Assembly (NCBI RefSeq): GCF_000970675.1
Contig: NZ_LAJA01000001.1
Span: 248,001-312,000, forward strand
DNA from: Domibacillus tundrae
GTDB taxonomy: Bacteria; Bacillota; Bacilli; Bacillales; Domibacillaceae
Direction: 5' to 3'
DNA length: 64,000 nt
Shown here piece after piece: positions 17,373 through 25,826 of this stretch (positions within the stretch are counted from its first letter, which is position 1; every line of letters starts with the position of its first letter). Position numbers and translations under genes: made by a program. Under the pieces are notes generated by a model. That model ran no database searches. It saw nothing but the letters and a program-made list of their open reading frames with translations, and had not been told where the DNA came from.

Positions 17373-18098
17373 TTATGGATTTGTTGACCAAAGACCAGCT
17401 GATTTAATGAAAGTACGGCTGTTTAGTTTCAGCTGCGCCACAATAAATTCGGCAAGGTCTTCCGGCTGCATCACTTTGTCTGGATTGCCATCTGTTAAAT
17501 TGTTTTCTACTGCAAGATCAGTTGCGACAGTACTTGGCGTCAATGCAGTAACACGGATGTTGTGCTTCCGTACTTCAAGCGCCAGTGACTCTGTCAAGCC
17601 AAGCACACCGAATTTTGAGGCGCTGTATGCGCTTGTCACCGGTGCGCCTCTTTGGCCGGCTGAAGAGGAAATGTTAATAATATCGCCTGATTTTTGCTCG
17701 ATCAAGTCCGGCAAAACGGCGCGTGTGACGTTATACACACCCATCAGGTTTACATCGATGATTTTTTTCCATTCTTCTGGATCGAGGTCCAGAAAGCTGC
17801 CAAACTTCGCAATTCCGGCGTTGTTAATTAAAATGTCTACACCGCCGAGCTCGTTTTTCACTTTTTCAACAGCCGCTGCCACTTCGTCCAAATTGGACAC
17901 GTCCGCTGCAGCATATGCTGTTTTAATGTCAGCTGGATTTGGAGACAAATCTTCCGCTACCGACCGTACGTTCTCTTCTGTCCGTCCGATTAAGCCAATA
18001 TGAACGCCTTCCGCGGCGAGTGCTTCCGCAATCGCGCGACCAATGCCGCGGCCGCCGCCAGTGATAATGGCTTTTTTGCCTTGTAATGATTGTGCCAA
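17373..18098 (-). CDS. 3-ketoacyl-ACP reductase-like short-chain dehydrogenase
   Basis: 241 residues from a TTG start behind GGGGGAC. Classical SDR: cofactor motif GGGRGIG near residue 15, NNAG near 92, catalytic Ser in ISSSAG, and Tyr/Lys in YSASK. The Arg in IGRTEEN suggests NADPH. Closest in type to FabG paralogues of Bacillus outside the fatty-acid operon; the substrate may be a 3-ketoacyl thioester or another ketone. Monocistronic, with no clear operon partner. Confidence 0.88.
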   Translation of the reverse strand: MAQSLQGKKAIITGGGRGIGRAIAEALAAEGVHIGLIGRTEENVRSVAEDLSPNPADIKTAYAAADVSNLDEVAAAVEKVKNELGGVDILINNAGIAKFGSFLDLDPEEWKKIIDVNLMGVYNVTRAVLPDLIEQKSGDIINISSSAGQRGAPVTSAYSASKFGVLGLTESLALEVRKHNIRVTALTPSTVATDLAVENNLTDGNPDKVMQPEDLAEFIVAQLKLNSRTFIKSAGLWSTNP

Positions 18099-18176
18099 AA
18101 TAAAGTCCCCCTTTTTTGAAATAACTATGCTTTATCATATCAGCATGAAAGGCGGCTCACAATTTATTTGCTCTAT

Positions 18177-19478
18177 TCAAAAGTTGGGGTACTGTTTAGA
18201 CACTTGTTCGTATAAATTGGTTTTTTTCAAATATGTTTCCGGAGCTAGAAATGTGACAGTAACAACACCAGGATGGCGGCCGATTTCAATCGAGCCGGTA
18301 ATCGTAGCGCGGTTCATGATTTCCGGTACAGTGACGGAAAAGAAACGGGCAGCCCTTTCCATTCCGTTCATTGTTGCTTCGTTTAATGTAGGGCCTGTAC
18401 CAACAAAGGAAACTGGCAGTGAAACTTCCGGTTCTGCAACGTCCCACTTTTCGGCTAAACGCTTGGCAGCGGCTTTTTCTTTATCCGACAGCGGGCGGGC
18501 TGTGTAAGGAAGATCTTCTTCATTTGGCAAAAGAATGGGTCCTTCTATTTTGATTCCTTTTAACAAGTGAACTTGAAGATGAACGATACCGGATACGTCT
18601 GTCGTATGACCAGCAATTTCTCCGTCTCCCTGCATCGCGTGCATGTCGCCAAGATAGATGCCGCCGCCTGGCACTTTAACCGGGCAAATAAGCGTTGCGC
18701 CTGCACGGACCCGGCTAATGTCCATATGACCGTCTGTCCGGTGCTCATCGAGTTCATCTTGAGTCACCACGTAGTCATGCGGCGCACTGACCAGAAAAGA
18801 ACCAAAGTCACCAGCATTATGTGAATCCGGGAGTGCTTTGGAAGGAGTGGTGCCGAGTTGTCCTAAAAATGGCCGCATTCGTGCAACGACACCAGTCAAA
18901 TCGTGTGGCATAAACGTCACAATTGGGTTTTGCACAGAGTTTTCAGGCGTCTTCATGTAAAACTTACCATTTTCTGCAACTTGTTCAGCTTGTTCTTTCG
19001 GGAGCGTAATGCCTAACTGATCTTGTGCGCTGAATGCCATTGTGTAGCCATTTGTAAAAATAAATGGAGTCACATCTTCGCCACATTCCGCACAGCGGAT
19101 TGCTTCAGGACCGGTTCCTTTAATAACGGTATCCGGATACATCGTGCCGCAGCCAGGACATTTTACCGCAACGAATGGATCGCCTAAAAAGCGGCCATCT
19201 ACTGCTTGGTCGTTCCCTGAAGAAGTGGCGAGTGATGTCACTTGTATGGAATGAATCGTCACCGCAATCGCATCCCCAGGCTCCGCGCCTTCTACATAAA
19301 CAGGCTTTGTCACCTCATGTCCGCCCCGCAGACAAGGCGTAATCATGGGGCCCCAGCACCCGGGGGCTGTATTCGCTAAAATATGGCCGCCGTCTTGTAT
19401 AGGACCCAGCATATCCTCTGATGGATCCAAAATCCCGTTTGTAAACGTATTGACCATGATCGTTTGCTTTGCATCCAT
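18177..19478 (-). CDS. Acetamidase/formamidase family protein
   Basis: 433 residues from ATG 19478, chosen for its AGGAGAG ribosome site. FmdA/AmdA family, with the typical segments GGHEVTKPVYVEGAEPGD, GDMHAMQGDGE and EVSLPVSF. It also carries two CxxC pairs (KCPGCG and RCAECG), which may bind zinc in a small inserted knuckle. It would hydrolyse short amides to ammonia and an acid in the cytoplasm. Stands alone between an SDR gene and a decayed small gene. Confidence 0.88.
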   Translation of the reverse strand: MDAKQTIMVNTFTNGILDPSEDMLGPIQDGGHILANTAPGCWGPMITPCLRGGHEVTKPVYVEGAEPGDAIAVTIHSIQVTSLATSSGNDQAVDGRFLGDPFVAVKCPGCGTMYPDTVIKGTGPEAIRCAECGEDVTPFIFTNGYTMAFSAQDQLGITLPKEQAEQVAENGKFYMKTPENSVQNPIVTFMPHDLTGVVARMRPFLGQLGTTPSKALPDSHNAGDFGSFLVSAPHDYVVTQDELDEHRTDGHMDISRVRAGATLICPVKVPGGGIYLGDMHAMQGDGEIAGHTTDVSGIVHLQVHLLKGIKIEGPILLPNEEDLPYTARPLSDKEKAAAKRLAEKWDVAEPEVSLPVSFVGTGPTLNEATMNGMERAARFFSVTVPEIMNRATITGSIEIGRHPGVVTVTFLAPETYLKKTNLYEQVSKQYPNF

Positions 19479-19605
19479 TTTCCACACTCTCCTTTTCTGA
19501 ATATTCAATTCTATTATACTGCATTGGGTGTAAAGTTCGAAATCAAAGTGTTTTCTGCTGGAATTTGATACAATAAAAAAATTCATGTTAAAAGAGGGGA
19601 TGCAG

Positions 19606-19806
19606 ATGAGCGGTAAACGAGTGCTTCAGCTAAGGAAGTGACAGGCTCATCGGCTGGATGTTACCCCATAGTCAAAAGTTGTCTCACCGCCAGAATTAGC
19701 AGAGGCAGTGCGGAACGAGGCGTGGAAACTGGCCGGTGTGTATCAGCAGAAGCCGTTCAATAAAAAGTCTCAAGGTTGCGTGAATGTCCGTCCTTCGTTA
19801 AAGTAA
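19606..19806 (+). pseudogene. Decayed small gene with two in-frame stops
   Basis: ATG 19606 follows AGAGGGG. The frame runs 66 codons to TAA 19804 but is interrupted by TGA at 19639 and TAG at 19669. Between and after the stops the codons look protein-like (SPPELAEAVRNEAWKLAGVY). The family is not recognised. The neighbouring genes are intact. Confidence 0.4.
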
Positions 19807-19834
19807 AAGCAATGAGACTAATGGAGGAAACTGA

Positions 19835-20293
19835 ATGCAATTTGTGGAGTATTCGCTTGTTTTTATTGCGGCCGCCATCCCGTGGATGGAAATTGCCCTC
19901 GTTATTCCGATCGGGATTGTACGTGGGCTGTCGCCTTTTTGGGTCATGGTGCTTGCCTTTACAGGTAATATGCTGACGGTGCTTATGCTGATCGCGGGTT
20001 TTACAAAAGTGGAAAAATGGATGAAAAAAAAGTTCGAGCATAAAGGCATCAAGCAGACGAAACAAATGGAGCGGGCCAGGCGGATTATGAATAAATACGG
20101 GCTGCCGGGACTCGCGATGCTGGGTCCTTTATTTATCGGGACCCATATTGCCGCGTTTATCGGGCTGTCGTTTGGGGCGAGTAAAAAGTGGACAACTCTT
20201 TGGCTGACGATCAGTATTGGCCTGTGGACACTTATTATCGGTATTGCAACGATGCTTGGCTTTGACTTTTTTCTACAACAAACGAAAGGATGA
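19835..20293 (+). CDS. Small multidrug export family membrane protein
   Basis: 152 residues from ATG 19835 behind ATGGAGGAA. Four to five hydrophobic helices, with the conserved entry AAIPWMEIALVIPIGIVRGLS and a central cytoplasmic basic loop; this matches the Sm_multidrug_ex (COG2426) family. Transport activity in that family is poorly established. It precedes the NfrA-like gene by only six bases, so the two are probably one transcript. Confidence 0.8.
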   Translation: MQFVEYSLVFIAAAIPWMEIALVIPIGIVRGLSPFWVMVLAFTGNMLTVLMLIAGFTKVEKWMKKKFEHKGIKQTKQMERARRIMNKYGLPGLAMLGPLFIGTHIAAFIGLSFGASKKWTTLWLTISIGLWTLIIGIATMLGFDFFLQQTKG

Positions 20294-20299
20294 TCTTAC

Positions 20300-21028
20300 A
20301 TGATTGAATTATTGAAATCACATGCGTCCGTCAGAAAATATACAGATGAACCGGTCACAGACGAGCAGCTTCATGAATTAATCGAAGCGGCTCAAAGTGC
20401 AGCTTCGTCTCACTTCGTCCAGGCGTATTCCATTATCGATGTAACGGATGCAGACAAGCGCGAGCAGCTTGCCGAGCTGTCGAAAAATCCGGTGCAGATC
20501 AAAGGAGCGGCGCGTGCACTTGTTTTTTGCGCGGATTTAAAACGGCTTGATTATGCGGCGAAAAAACACGGAAAAACGATTGAAGCCGGGACAACAGAAA
20601 ACTTTATGGTGACCGTTATTGATACAGCGCTTCTCGCGCAAAATTTTGTCGTCGCAGCAGAATCAAAAGGTTACGGCATTTGCTATATTGGCGGTGTCCG
20701 CAACAATCCAGAACCAATCAGCAAGCTCTTACACTTGCCGGAACATGTGATCCCGATGTTCGGTTTAACATTCGGCGTGCCGGCGCAGACGAATGAAGTA
20801 AAGCCGCGTCTGCCGGTTGGAGCCATTTTGCACACGAATGAATACAATGAAACAAAGTATGAAACGCTGCTTGACGAATACGACGATGTAATCCGGGACT
20901 ATTACGCGAGCCGTTCAACGAACAATAAATCAGCCGGCTGGACAGAAGGCATGGCGGATTATTTGTCAGAGCCGCGCCGCGCGTATATGCTCGATTTCAT
21001 CAAATCAAAAGGTTTTTTGCAAAAGTGA
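20300..21028 (+). CDS. nfrA: NfrA-type NADPH-dependent FMN/nitro reductase
   Basis: 242 residues starting MIELLKSHASVRKYTDEPV, the usual FMN-binding start of the family. Further landmarks are SSHFVQAYSII, AAESKGYGICYIGGVRNN and FGLTFGVPA. Oxygen-insensitive group-A nitroreductases such as B. subtilis NfrA use NADPH to reduce flavin, nitro compounds and S-sulfenyl adducts under stress. Flavoenzyme, cytoplasmic. Probably co-transcribed with the small membrane protein before it and the unknown gene after it. Confidence 0.88.
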   Translation: MIELLKSHASVRKYTDEPVTDEQLHELIEAAQSAASSHFVQAYSIIDVTDADKREQLAELSKNPVQIKGAARALVFCADLKRLDYAAKKHGKTIEAGTTENFMVTVIDTALLAQNFVVAAESKGYGICYIGGVRNNPEPISKLLHLPEHVIPMFGLTFGVPAQTNEVKPRLPVGAILHTNEYNETKYETLLDEYDDVIRDYYASRSTNNKSAGWTEGMADYLSEPRRAYMLDFIKSKGFLQK

Positions 21029-21043
21029 CCGGAGGAACAGACG

Positions 21044-22258
21044 ATGAATGAACAATTACAGCAATGGGCAGACATGATTCAAGAGAAGTTTGGCCTTGAA
21101 GATTATACGTGCTTTGATATCGTAACGGCGTATGAAAAAAATGACTGGAACGAAACGGATTACCGTTTTACGACAGAATGGCTTCCGCCGGGCCATACGA
21201 GCCGGACAGAAGATGAATCCAACCCAAAAGGCACGGCGGTTATCGAGGTTGATGTGAAAACCGGCCGGCTGAAAAGCGCGATTTTTGTTGGCGGCACGGC
21301 ACCGATACGGGGTCTTTCATTTTTAACCGGCGATCGGGATGAAGTGATCCGCTGGGTGGAGCAGGAAACAGGCTGGACGTACGGGGATCAGTTTATTGAC
21401 GCTGAATCTGACTATACGTTTTCCTTTCGGACAGCGTATAAAGGCGTCCCCGTTATGCCAGATGGATATATTAACGTATCATTGGATGAACAAAAAAAGC
21501 TGACCTTTTTCTCTGTACAGGGTCTTGTGCCGGACAAAGCAAAAGAGTCTGCCTTTCAGTTAACGGTTGAATCTGTCAAAAATTTGGCTAACGAACGGCT
21601 CGAGTTTGTGGAATATCCATCCAAAGAAGAAGAGAAATGGCTGCCCCTTTTTATGATCGATGAGGTACTTGTGGATAATGAAACAGGGAAAGGCGTCGAA
21701 GAAAACCAGGAAATTCTGACATGGAAAACGGCTAAAAATAAAAAAGTAAGGCGGAAGCTTGTGCAAATGGCGCCTGCGGAATTAGATGAAAGCCGGCTGT
21801 TTGATTTCCCGCCTCATCCGGATACGCTGCCAATTACGAAAAAAGGCTATGCGAAAATTCGTGAAGCGAGTACGGAATTTTTACAGACGTACGTGCCGAA
21901 AGAAAGCGGCGAGTGGTCGCTCTCAAGCGTACGCAGAACAAATGGTATGATTGCAGCGAGACTCATGAATGTGAATGATGTCTCGGTTATCCCACGGATG
22001 TGGAAGCTCTTCTTTGATAAAGATTCCTATACCGTGGTCAGTTATGTGGATGACAGCAGCTGGATGAATGAAACATATGAAGATTATGAAAAAGCGGCCA
22101 AACCGTTGCTTTCAAAAAGTGAAGCATTTGAAAAAATAAAGCCGTATTTAGAAGTAACGCCTGTTTACGTATATGATGGAAACACATATCGCTTAAACGG
22201 AAAACTCGATTCTAATGTGGCAGTCCATGCTGTAACCGGCGAAATAGTACGTTTTTAA
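21044..22258 (+). CDS. Conserved protein of unknown function, YcdB-like
   Basis: 404 residues from an ATG behind CCGGAGGA. No signal peptide or membrane helix. The arrangement of two similar halves, each with a segment of the type AVIEVDVKTGRL or NVAVHAVTGEIVRF, recalls the YcdB/YcdC or PepSY-like repeat domains (DUF4901), but the match is weak. It ends a possible three-gene unit and is followed by a terminator. Function unknown. Confidence 0.7.
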   Translation: MNEQLQQWADMIQEKFGLEDYTCFDIVTAYEKNDWNETDYRFTTEWLPPGHTSRTEDESNPKGTAVIEVDVKTGRLKSAIFVGGTAPIRGLSFLTGDRDEVIRWVEQETGWTYGDQFIDAESDYTFSFRTAYKGVPVMPDGYINVSLDEQKKLTFFSVQGLVPDKAKESAFQLTVESVKNLANERLEFVEYPSKEEEKWLPLFMIDEVLVDNETGKGVEENQEILTWKTAKNKKVRRKLVQMAPAELDESRLFDFPPHPDTLPITKKGYAKIREASTEFLQTYVPKESGEWSLSSVRRTNGMIAARLMNVNDVSVIPRMWKLFFDKDSYTVVSYVDDSSWMNETYEDYEKAAKPLLSKSEAFEKIKPYLEVTPVYVYDGNTYRLNGKLDSNVAVHAVTGEIVRF

Positions 22259-22262
22259 TAGA

Positions 22263-22298
22263 AAAGCAAAGCCCGATTCGACAGGGCTTTGCTTTTTC
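22263..22298 (+). terminator. Rho-independent terminator
   Basis: Stem AAAGCAAAGCCC / GGGCTTTGCTTT around a 10-base loop, with a T-run. It ends the unit 19835-22258. Confidence 0.85.
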
Positions 22299-22424
22299 TT
22301 ATTTCATTCAGATCACATTTATTAAAATATGCTTATGAAATGTTTATAAAAAATGAATATGTTCGTTTTTGCTGGATTCCTGATATATAATGACGATATT
22401 AATAGATGATCAGGGGGAAAAGAC

Positions 22425-23090
22425 ATGACGAGGTGGGCATTTGTTTCTGATTTTGACGGCACGATTTCCAAAAGAGATTTTTACTGGCTCATCATTGATA
22501 CATATTTTCCAGAAGGGCGCGATCTGTATCCGAAATGGAAAAGCGGCGAATGGAAAGACATTGATTTTTTGGCAAAAGTGTTTGCGTCCATTCATCAAAG
22601 CGAAGAGCAGATCGCTGAAGACATTTTATCGATTCCGATTGATGAGGATGTGCCGGATTTTGTCCGTGCCGTGCAGGAAGCAGGCGGCGACTTCTACATT
22701 TTAAGTGCCGGAACGGATTATTACATTAAGCCGATCGTGGCAAACCGCGGCTTGGAGAATGTCACGATTTTATCCAACAAAGGCGTATACCGTGATCAAA
22801 ACATTCACCTCGACATTGACCCGGCACATTTGAGCTACTCTGAACGGTATGGCATTGACAAAGCAACTGTGATCAAGCGGCTGAAAGAAGAGTATGACGT
22901 TGTTTATTTTGCGGGGGACAGCGAGCCGGATTCGCATCCGGCGGCGTTTGCGGATCGGACGTATGCAAAAGAAGCACTCCCGGAGATTTTAGATGAAAAA
23001 GGCGTTCCTTATATCAAATTTGACCGCTTCAATGAGATTAAAGAGGATTTGATGAAAGAAGGAAGACTTGCGCAATGGACAGCGCTGTGA
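22425..23090 (+). CDS. HAD-family phosphatase, MtnX-like
   Basis: 221 residues from ATG 22425 behind AGGGGG. HAD motif I is DFDGT at residues 9-13 with the nucleophile Asp9; motif II is in ILSAGTD, and motif III/IV is FAGDSEPD. HAD-IB phosphatases of this type include MtnX, which dephosphorylates 2-hydroxy-3-keto-5-methylthiopentenyl-1-phosphate in methionine salvage. No other mtn gene is adjacent, so the exact substrate is open. Confidence 0.8.
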   Translation: MTRWAFVSDFDGTISKRDFYWLIIDTYFPEGRDLYPKWKSGEWKDIDFLAKVFASIHQSEEQIAEDILSIPIDEDVPDFVRAVQEAGGDFYILSAGTDYYIKPIVANRGLENVTILSNKGVYRDQNIHLDIDPAHLSYSERYGIDKATVIKRLKEEYDVVYFAGDSEPDSHPAAFADRTYAKEALPEILDEKGVPYIKFDRFNEIKEDLMKEGRLAQWTAL

Positions 23091-23213
23091 CGAACATTCG
23101 GATCCGATCTTAAAAACGATCCTGAATTCATAGGACAAAAACGGTTGTTTTTTCGACAAAGATTATCTATAGTGATGGAGTAATAACATCTGTAAAGACA
23201 GGAGGTTAAATCA

Positions 23214-24413
23214 ATGTCAGAAAAAACACTTTCGCAGAAAAAGCTGCTCGGTGTCGCGGGCCTCGGCTGGATGTTTGACGCGATGGACGTCGGGATGCTG
23301 TCGTTTATTATCGCGGCGCTGAAAGCGGAATGGGAGTTAACACCGGAGCAGATGGGCTGGATTGGCAGTGTCAATTCAATCGGCATGGCGGTCGGAGCGC
23401 TTGTTTTTGGCATTTACGCGGACCGGATCGGCCGAAAAAATATTTTCATTATCACGCTGCTTCTTTTTTCACTGGCCAGCGGCTTGTCCGCCTTTACGAC
23501 GACACTTACTGCTTTTTTAATTTTACGTTTTTTCGTCGGAATGGGACTGGGCGGCGAATTGCCGGTTGCCTCAACACTTGTGTCGGAAAGTGTGCCGGCA
23601 AAGGACCGTGGCCGGGTTGTTGTACTGCTTGAAAGCTTTTGGGCGTTCGGCTGGCTGCTCGCCGCTGTTATCTCGTATTTTGTCATTCCATCGTACGGCT
23701 GGCAAATGGCGGTCATTATCGGCGCATTGCCGGCATTTTACGCGCTGTATTTGCGGCTGAAGCTGCCGGATTCGCCGGCGTTTTCACCGAAAAAAGCGTC
23801 CAAGCGCACGATTGGACAAAACATTCGTGACGTTTGGTCAAAAAAATACGCGCGTTCGACCCTTGTGCTTTGGACGGTCTGGTTCACGGTCGTGTTTTCG
23901 TATTACGGCATGTTTCTTTGGCTTCCGAGTGTGATGGTAATGAAAGGGTTCAACCTCATCCAAAGCTTTGAATACGTGCTCATTATGACACTTGCCCAGC
24001 TGCCGGGGTATTTTACGGCGGCGTGGCTTATTGAACGAGCCGGACGGAAATTTGTGCTCGTGACGTATTTACTTGGAACCGCGGCATCCGCCCTTGTTTT
24101 CGGAAATGCGGAATCAACGGCAATGTTGATCGGGTCGGGTATGTTTCTATCATTCTTCAATCTTGGGGCGTGGGGCGCGCTATACGCCTACACACCTGAG
24201 CAATATCCGGCGGTCATTCGCGGAACTGGGGCTGGTATGGCGGCATCCATCGGGCGGATTGGCGGGGTTTTAGGACCGCTGCTCGTCGGCTCGCTTATTG
24301 CGTCCGGCCAGTCGATCGGCTTTATTTTCGGCCTATTCTGTGTAAGTATTGTGATCGGTGTTGTTGTTCTGGCATTGCTTGGCCGTGAAACGAAGCAAAT
24401 AGAACTTGAGTAG
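23214..24413 (+). CDS. niaP: MFS transporter, probable niacin/nicotinamide transporter NiaP
   Basis: 399 residues, twelve predicted membrane spans, ribosome site GGAGG. The start KLLGVAGLGWMFDAMDVGMLSF, the loop DRIGRK and the segments GMGLGGELPVASTLVSE and FFNLGAWGALYAYTPEQYP closely follow B. subtilis NiaP (YceI) as I recall it. Imports nicotinate or nicotinamide for NAD synthesis. A short palindrome-like CTGTAAAGACAG lies just before the ribosome site, where a NiaR repressor might bind; that is a guess. Confidence 0.8.
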   Translation: MSEKTLSQKKLLGVAGLGWMFDAMDVGMLSFIIAALKAEWELTPEQMGWIGSVNSIGMAVGALVFGIYADRIGRKNIFIITLLLFSLASGLSAFTTTLTAFLILRFFVGMGLGGELPVASTLVSESVPAKDRGRVVVLLESFWAFGWLLAAVISYFVIPSYGWQMAVIIGALPAFYALYLRLKLPDSPAFSPKKASKRTIGQNIRDVWSKKYARSTLVLWTVWFTVVFSYYGMFLWLPSVMVMKGFNLIQSFEYVLIMTLAQLPGYFTAAWLIERAGRKFVLVTYLLGTAASALVFGNAESTAMLIGSGMFLSFFNLGAWGALYAYTPEQYPAVIRGTGAGMAASIGRIGGVLGPLLVGSLIASGQSIGFIFGLFCVSIVIGVVVLALLGRETKQIELE

Positions 24414-24494
24414 AAGAGAAGTTACTGCCTTTACAAAAGAAAGGCAGCTCAGGCTGTCGACAAAGTCGTCAGTCTTTTTTTGAAAGGGCCGATA

Positions 24495-24616
24495 GGTGAA
24501 GCAAAAAGGACTTCGCTTTCCGCGGGCAGTGCGTGAGCCTCCTCGTCGCTCCAGCTCCTGCGGGGTCTCACGTTCCCTGCTGTTCCCGCAGGAGTCTGCG
24601 TCCTTTTTGCTTCACC
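24495..24616. repeat. Palindromic intergenic element with 17-bp terminal inverted repeats
   Basis: Perfect 17-bp ends at 24495-24511 and 24600-24616 enclose GC-rich arms that can fold on themselves (CCGCGGGC, CTCCTGCGGGG, CCCGCAGGAGTC). No open frame. Likely a non-autonomous or structural repeat. Confidence 0.7.
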
Positions 24617-24744
24617 CCGTTTTTTGGCTGGTGTTTATTCGTGAAAAACGATTGGGCATCGTAACGGTCCCGTTTCGGCACTGCCGCCAGCGGAGCATGT
24701 TCGCATGAACCGGCTCTTTCATGCACTGCTCTTATAGAAACAGC

Positions 24745-24870
24745 GGCGGCGGGCTTGCGGCGAAGACTCCTGCGGGACTAGCAGGCCAGGTGAGATCGGT
24801 GGAGGCGCGCAGCGACGGAAACGAGCTCAGCGCCTGCCCGCGGAACGCGAAGCCGCGAGCCTGCCGCATT
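24745..24870. repeat. Second GC-rich repeat element
   Basis: Contains GCGGCGAAGACTCCTGCGGG and CGCCTGCCCGCGGAACGCGA, recognisable as the same repeat type as 24495-24616 in the opposite orientation. Boundaries are approximate. Confidence 0.5.
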
Positions 24871-24972
24871 TCGGCTCCAATCAGAAAGCCATAAACCACC
24901 CTAACCAAAGAACAATGGTACATAAGAAAAAACAGATGTGCTGACAAAAGGTTTTATTTGTCTACAATCTGT

Positions 24973-25002
24973 GCTGCCTTTATAAAAGAAAGGCAGCTTT
25001 TT
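24973..25002 (+). terminator. Terminator-like hairpin
   Basis: Stem GCTGCCTTT (24973-24981) / AAAGGCAGC (24989-24997) followed by TTTTTT; nearly the same hairpin occurs at 24427-24447. Confidence 0.7.
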
Positions 25003-25138
25003 TCTTGTAGAAAAAATGGCGCAAACCGCGTAAAATGGAGAAAAAAATGAAAGAAGGCTTTTTCATGTTTTCATATATTGGACTTGCGGCGCTTTTGATT
25101 GTCGCGGCTGTATTTATCACCAGCCGGCCAAAGCGGCC

Positions 25139-25222
25139 ATGAACAAATTTATTATCATGGGTATTGTCGTCCTGGCTATCTTTTTTTCAGTAATTGGCAC
25201 AGCGCTATATTTCACCCTTTAA
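25139..25222 (+). CDS. Possible 27-residue membrane peptide
   Basis: ATG 25139 to TAA 25220 encodes a hydrophobic peptide (MNKFIIMGIVVLAIFFSVIG and seven more). There is no good ribosome site, but it overlaps by ATGA the end of an upstream hydrophobic frame (IVAAVFITSRPKRP) for which I found no clean start. Either a coupled pair of tiny membrane peptides or chance. Confidence 0.3.
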   Translation: MNKFIIMGIVVLAIFFSVIGTALYFTL

Positions 25223-25311
25223 TCAAATCGTAATGTAACTTAATCCCATTGTCATATGAGTGTAACCGCCCGGCGCTATACTAGTCTCATAAGATTACGT
25301 GAGAGGGGCAT

Positions 25312-25437
25312 ATGCGAAAAATGGACTTTTTTCTTTTCATGTTCGTAACATTTGTTGTTGCCATTGCGATCGCCAGCGGCGGGCTTCATTTGCTGTTTAA
25401 GCAGCTGAACCACTATTTAAACGAGAACGAAAGATAA
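25312..25437 (+). CDS. Small membrane protein, 41 residues
   Basis: Strong ribosome site GAGAGGGG precedes ATG 25312. One membrane helix (FFLFMFVTFVVAIAIASGG) and a polar C-terminal tail (FKQLNHYLNENER). Terminator directly behind. No family recognised. Confidence 0.65.
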   Translation: MRKMDFFLFMFVTFVVAIAIASGGLHLLFKQLNHYLNENER

Positions 25438-25440
25438 GAC

Positions 25441-25470
25441 AAAAACCGCCTTCACCAGGCGGTTTTTTTA
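25441..25470. terminator. Bidirectional terminator
   Basis: 11-bp perfect arms 25441-25451 and 25457-25467 with T/A runs on both sides. Serves the 41-residue gene on + and, overlapping its stop, the gene at 25468 on -. Confidence 0.85.
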
Positions 25471-25710
25471 TGCTAAAAAAACAAAATAAAATGTCATAAA
25501 AAACGTAAGCGCGAATAAAATGACAAAGATGATACGCTGTGTCTTGCCCGCTTTTTTCATTAACACATCTTCAATAGTCATAAAGATTGCAATGACCGCA
25601 ATAAGCAGCGCAAACCGGCTCCACCCATCCGGATAAGCTGCGACGCCGTAGACGAGTGCAAACATAATAAGAATAATCCGGTACATCAGCCGGAACTTGG
25701 AAGCTTTCAA
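25468..25710 (-). CDS. Small membrane protein, 80 residues
   Basis: TTG start behind AAAAGGATG. Three hydrophobic helices with basic loops (near residues 9-26, 33-49 and 58-79). No recognised domain. It stands alone between two convergent or divergent neighbours. Product is almost certainly a membrane protein; role unknown. Confidence 0.6.
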   Translation of the reverse strand: MKASKFRLMYRIILIMFALVYGVAAYPDGWSRFALLIAVIAIFMTIEDVLMKKAGKTQRIIFVILFALTFFMTFYFVFLA

Positions 25711-25826
25711 TCGATCACATCCTTTTCTGTCATTATTTTAATTGAAAAGCTTGAGTGTGTATAGGTTTTAGGCATAAAGGCTTATATATACGGAAGAAAA
25801 TGTACATGATACAATAAAAGTAAAAA

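Larger units (their letters stand above)
24427..25002. repeat. Gene-poor repeat region, possible MITE-like insertion
   Basis: No convincing gene in about 570 bp. Near-identical hairpins GCCTTTAYAAAAGAAAGGC occur at both ends (24429 and 24975), as if the DNA between were inserted into or duplicated with a terminator. Inside are two imperfect palindromic elements (24495-24616 and about 24745-24870) of the GC-rich CTTCGCTTTCCGCGGG type scattered between genes in Bacillaceae. Confidence 0.5.

Noticed and set aside
22310-22424. SAM or other riboswitch upstream of the MtnX-like gene
   Set aside because: No conserved riboswitch core or terminator/antiterminator pair could be recognised in the short leader.
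25037-25138. Upstream partner of the 27-residue membrane peptide
   Set aside because: ATG codons with a ribosome site at 25037 and 25049 are not in frame with the hydrophobic segment ending at 25142, so no clean gene can be drawn.
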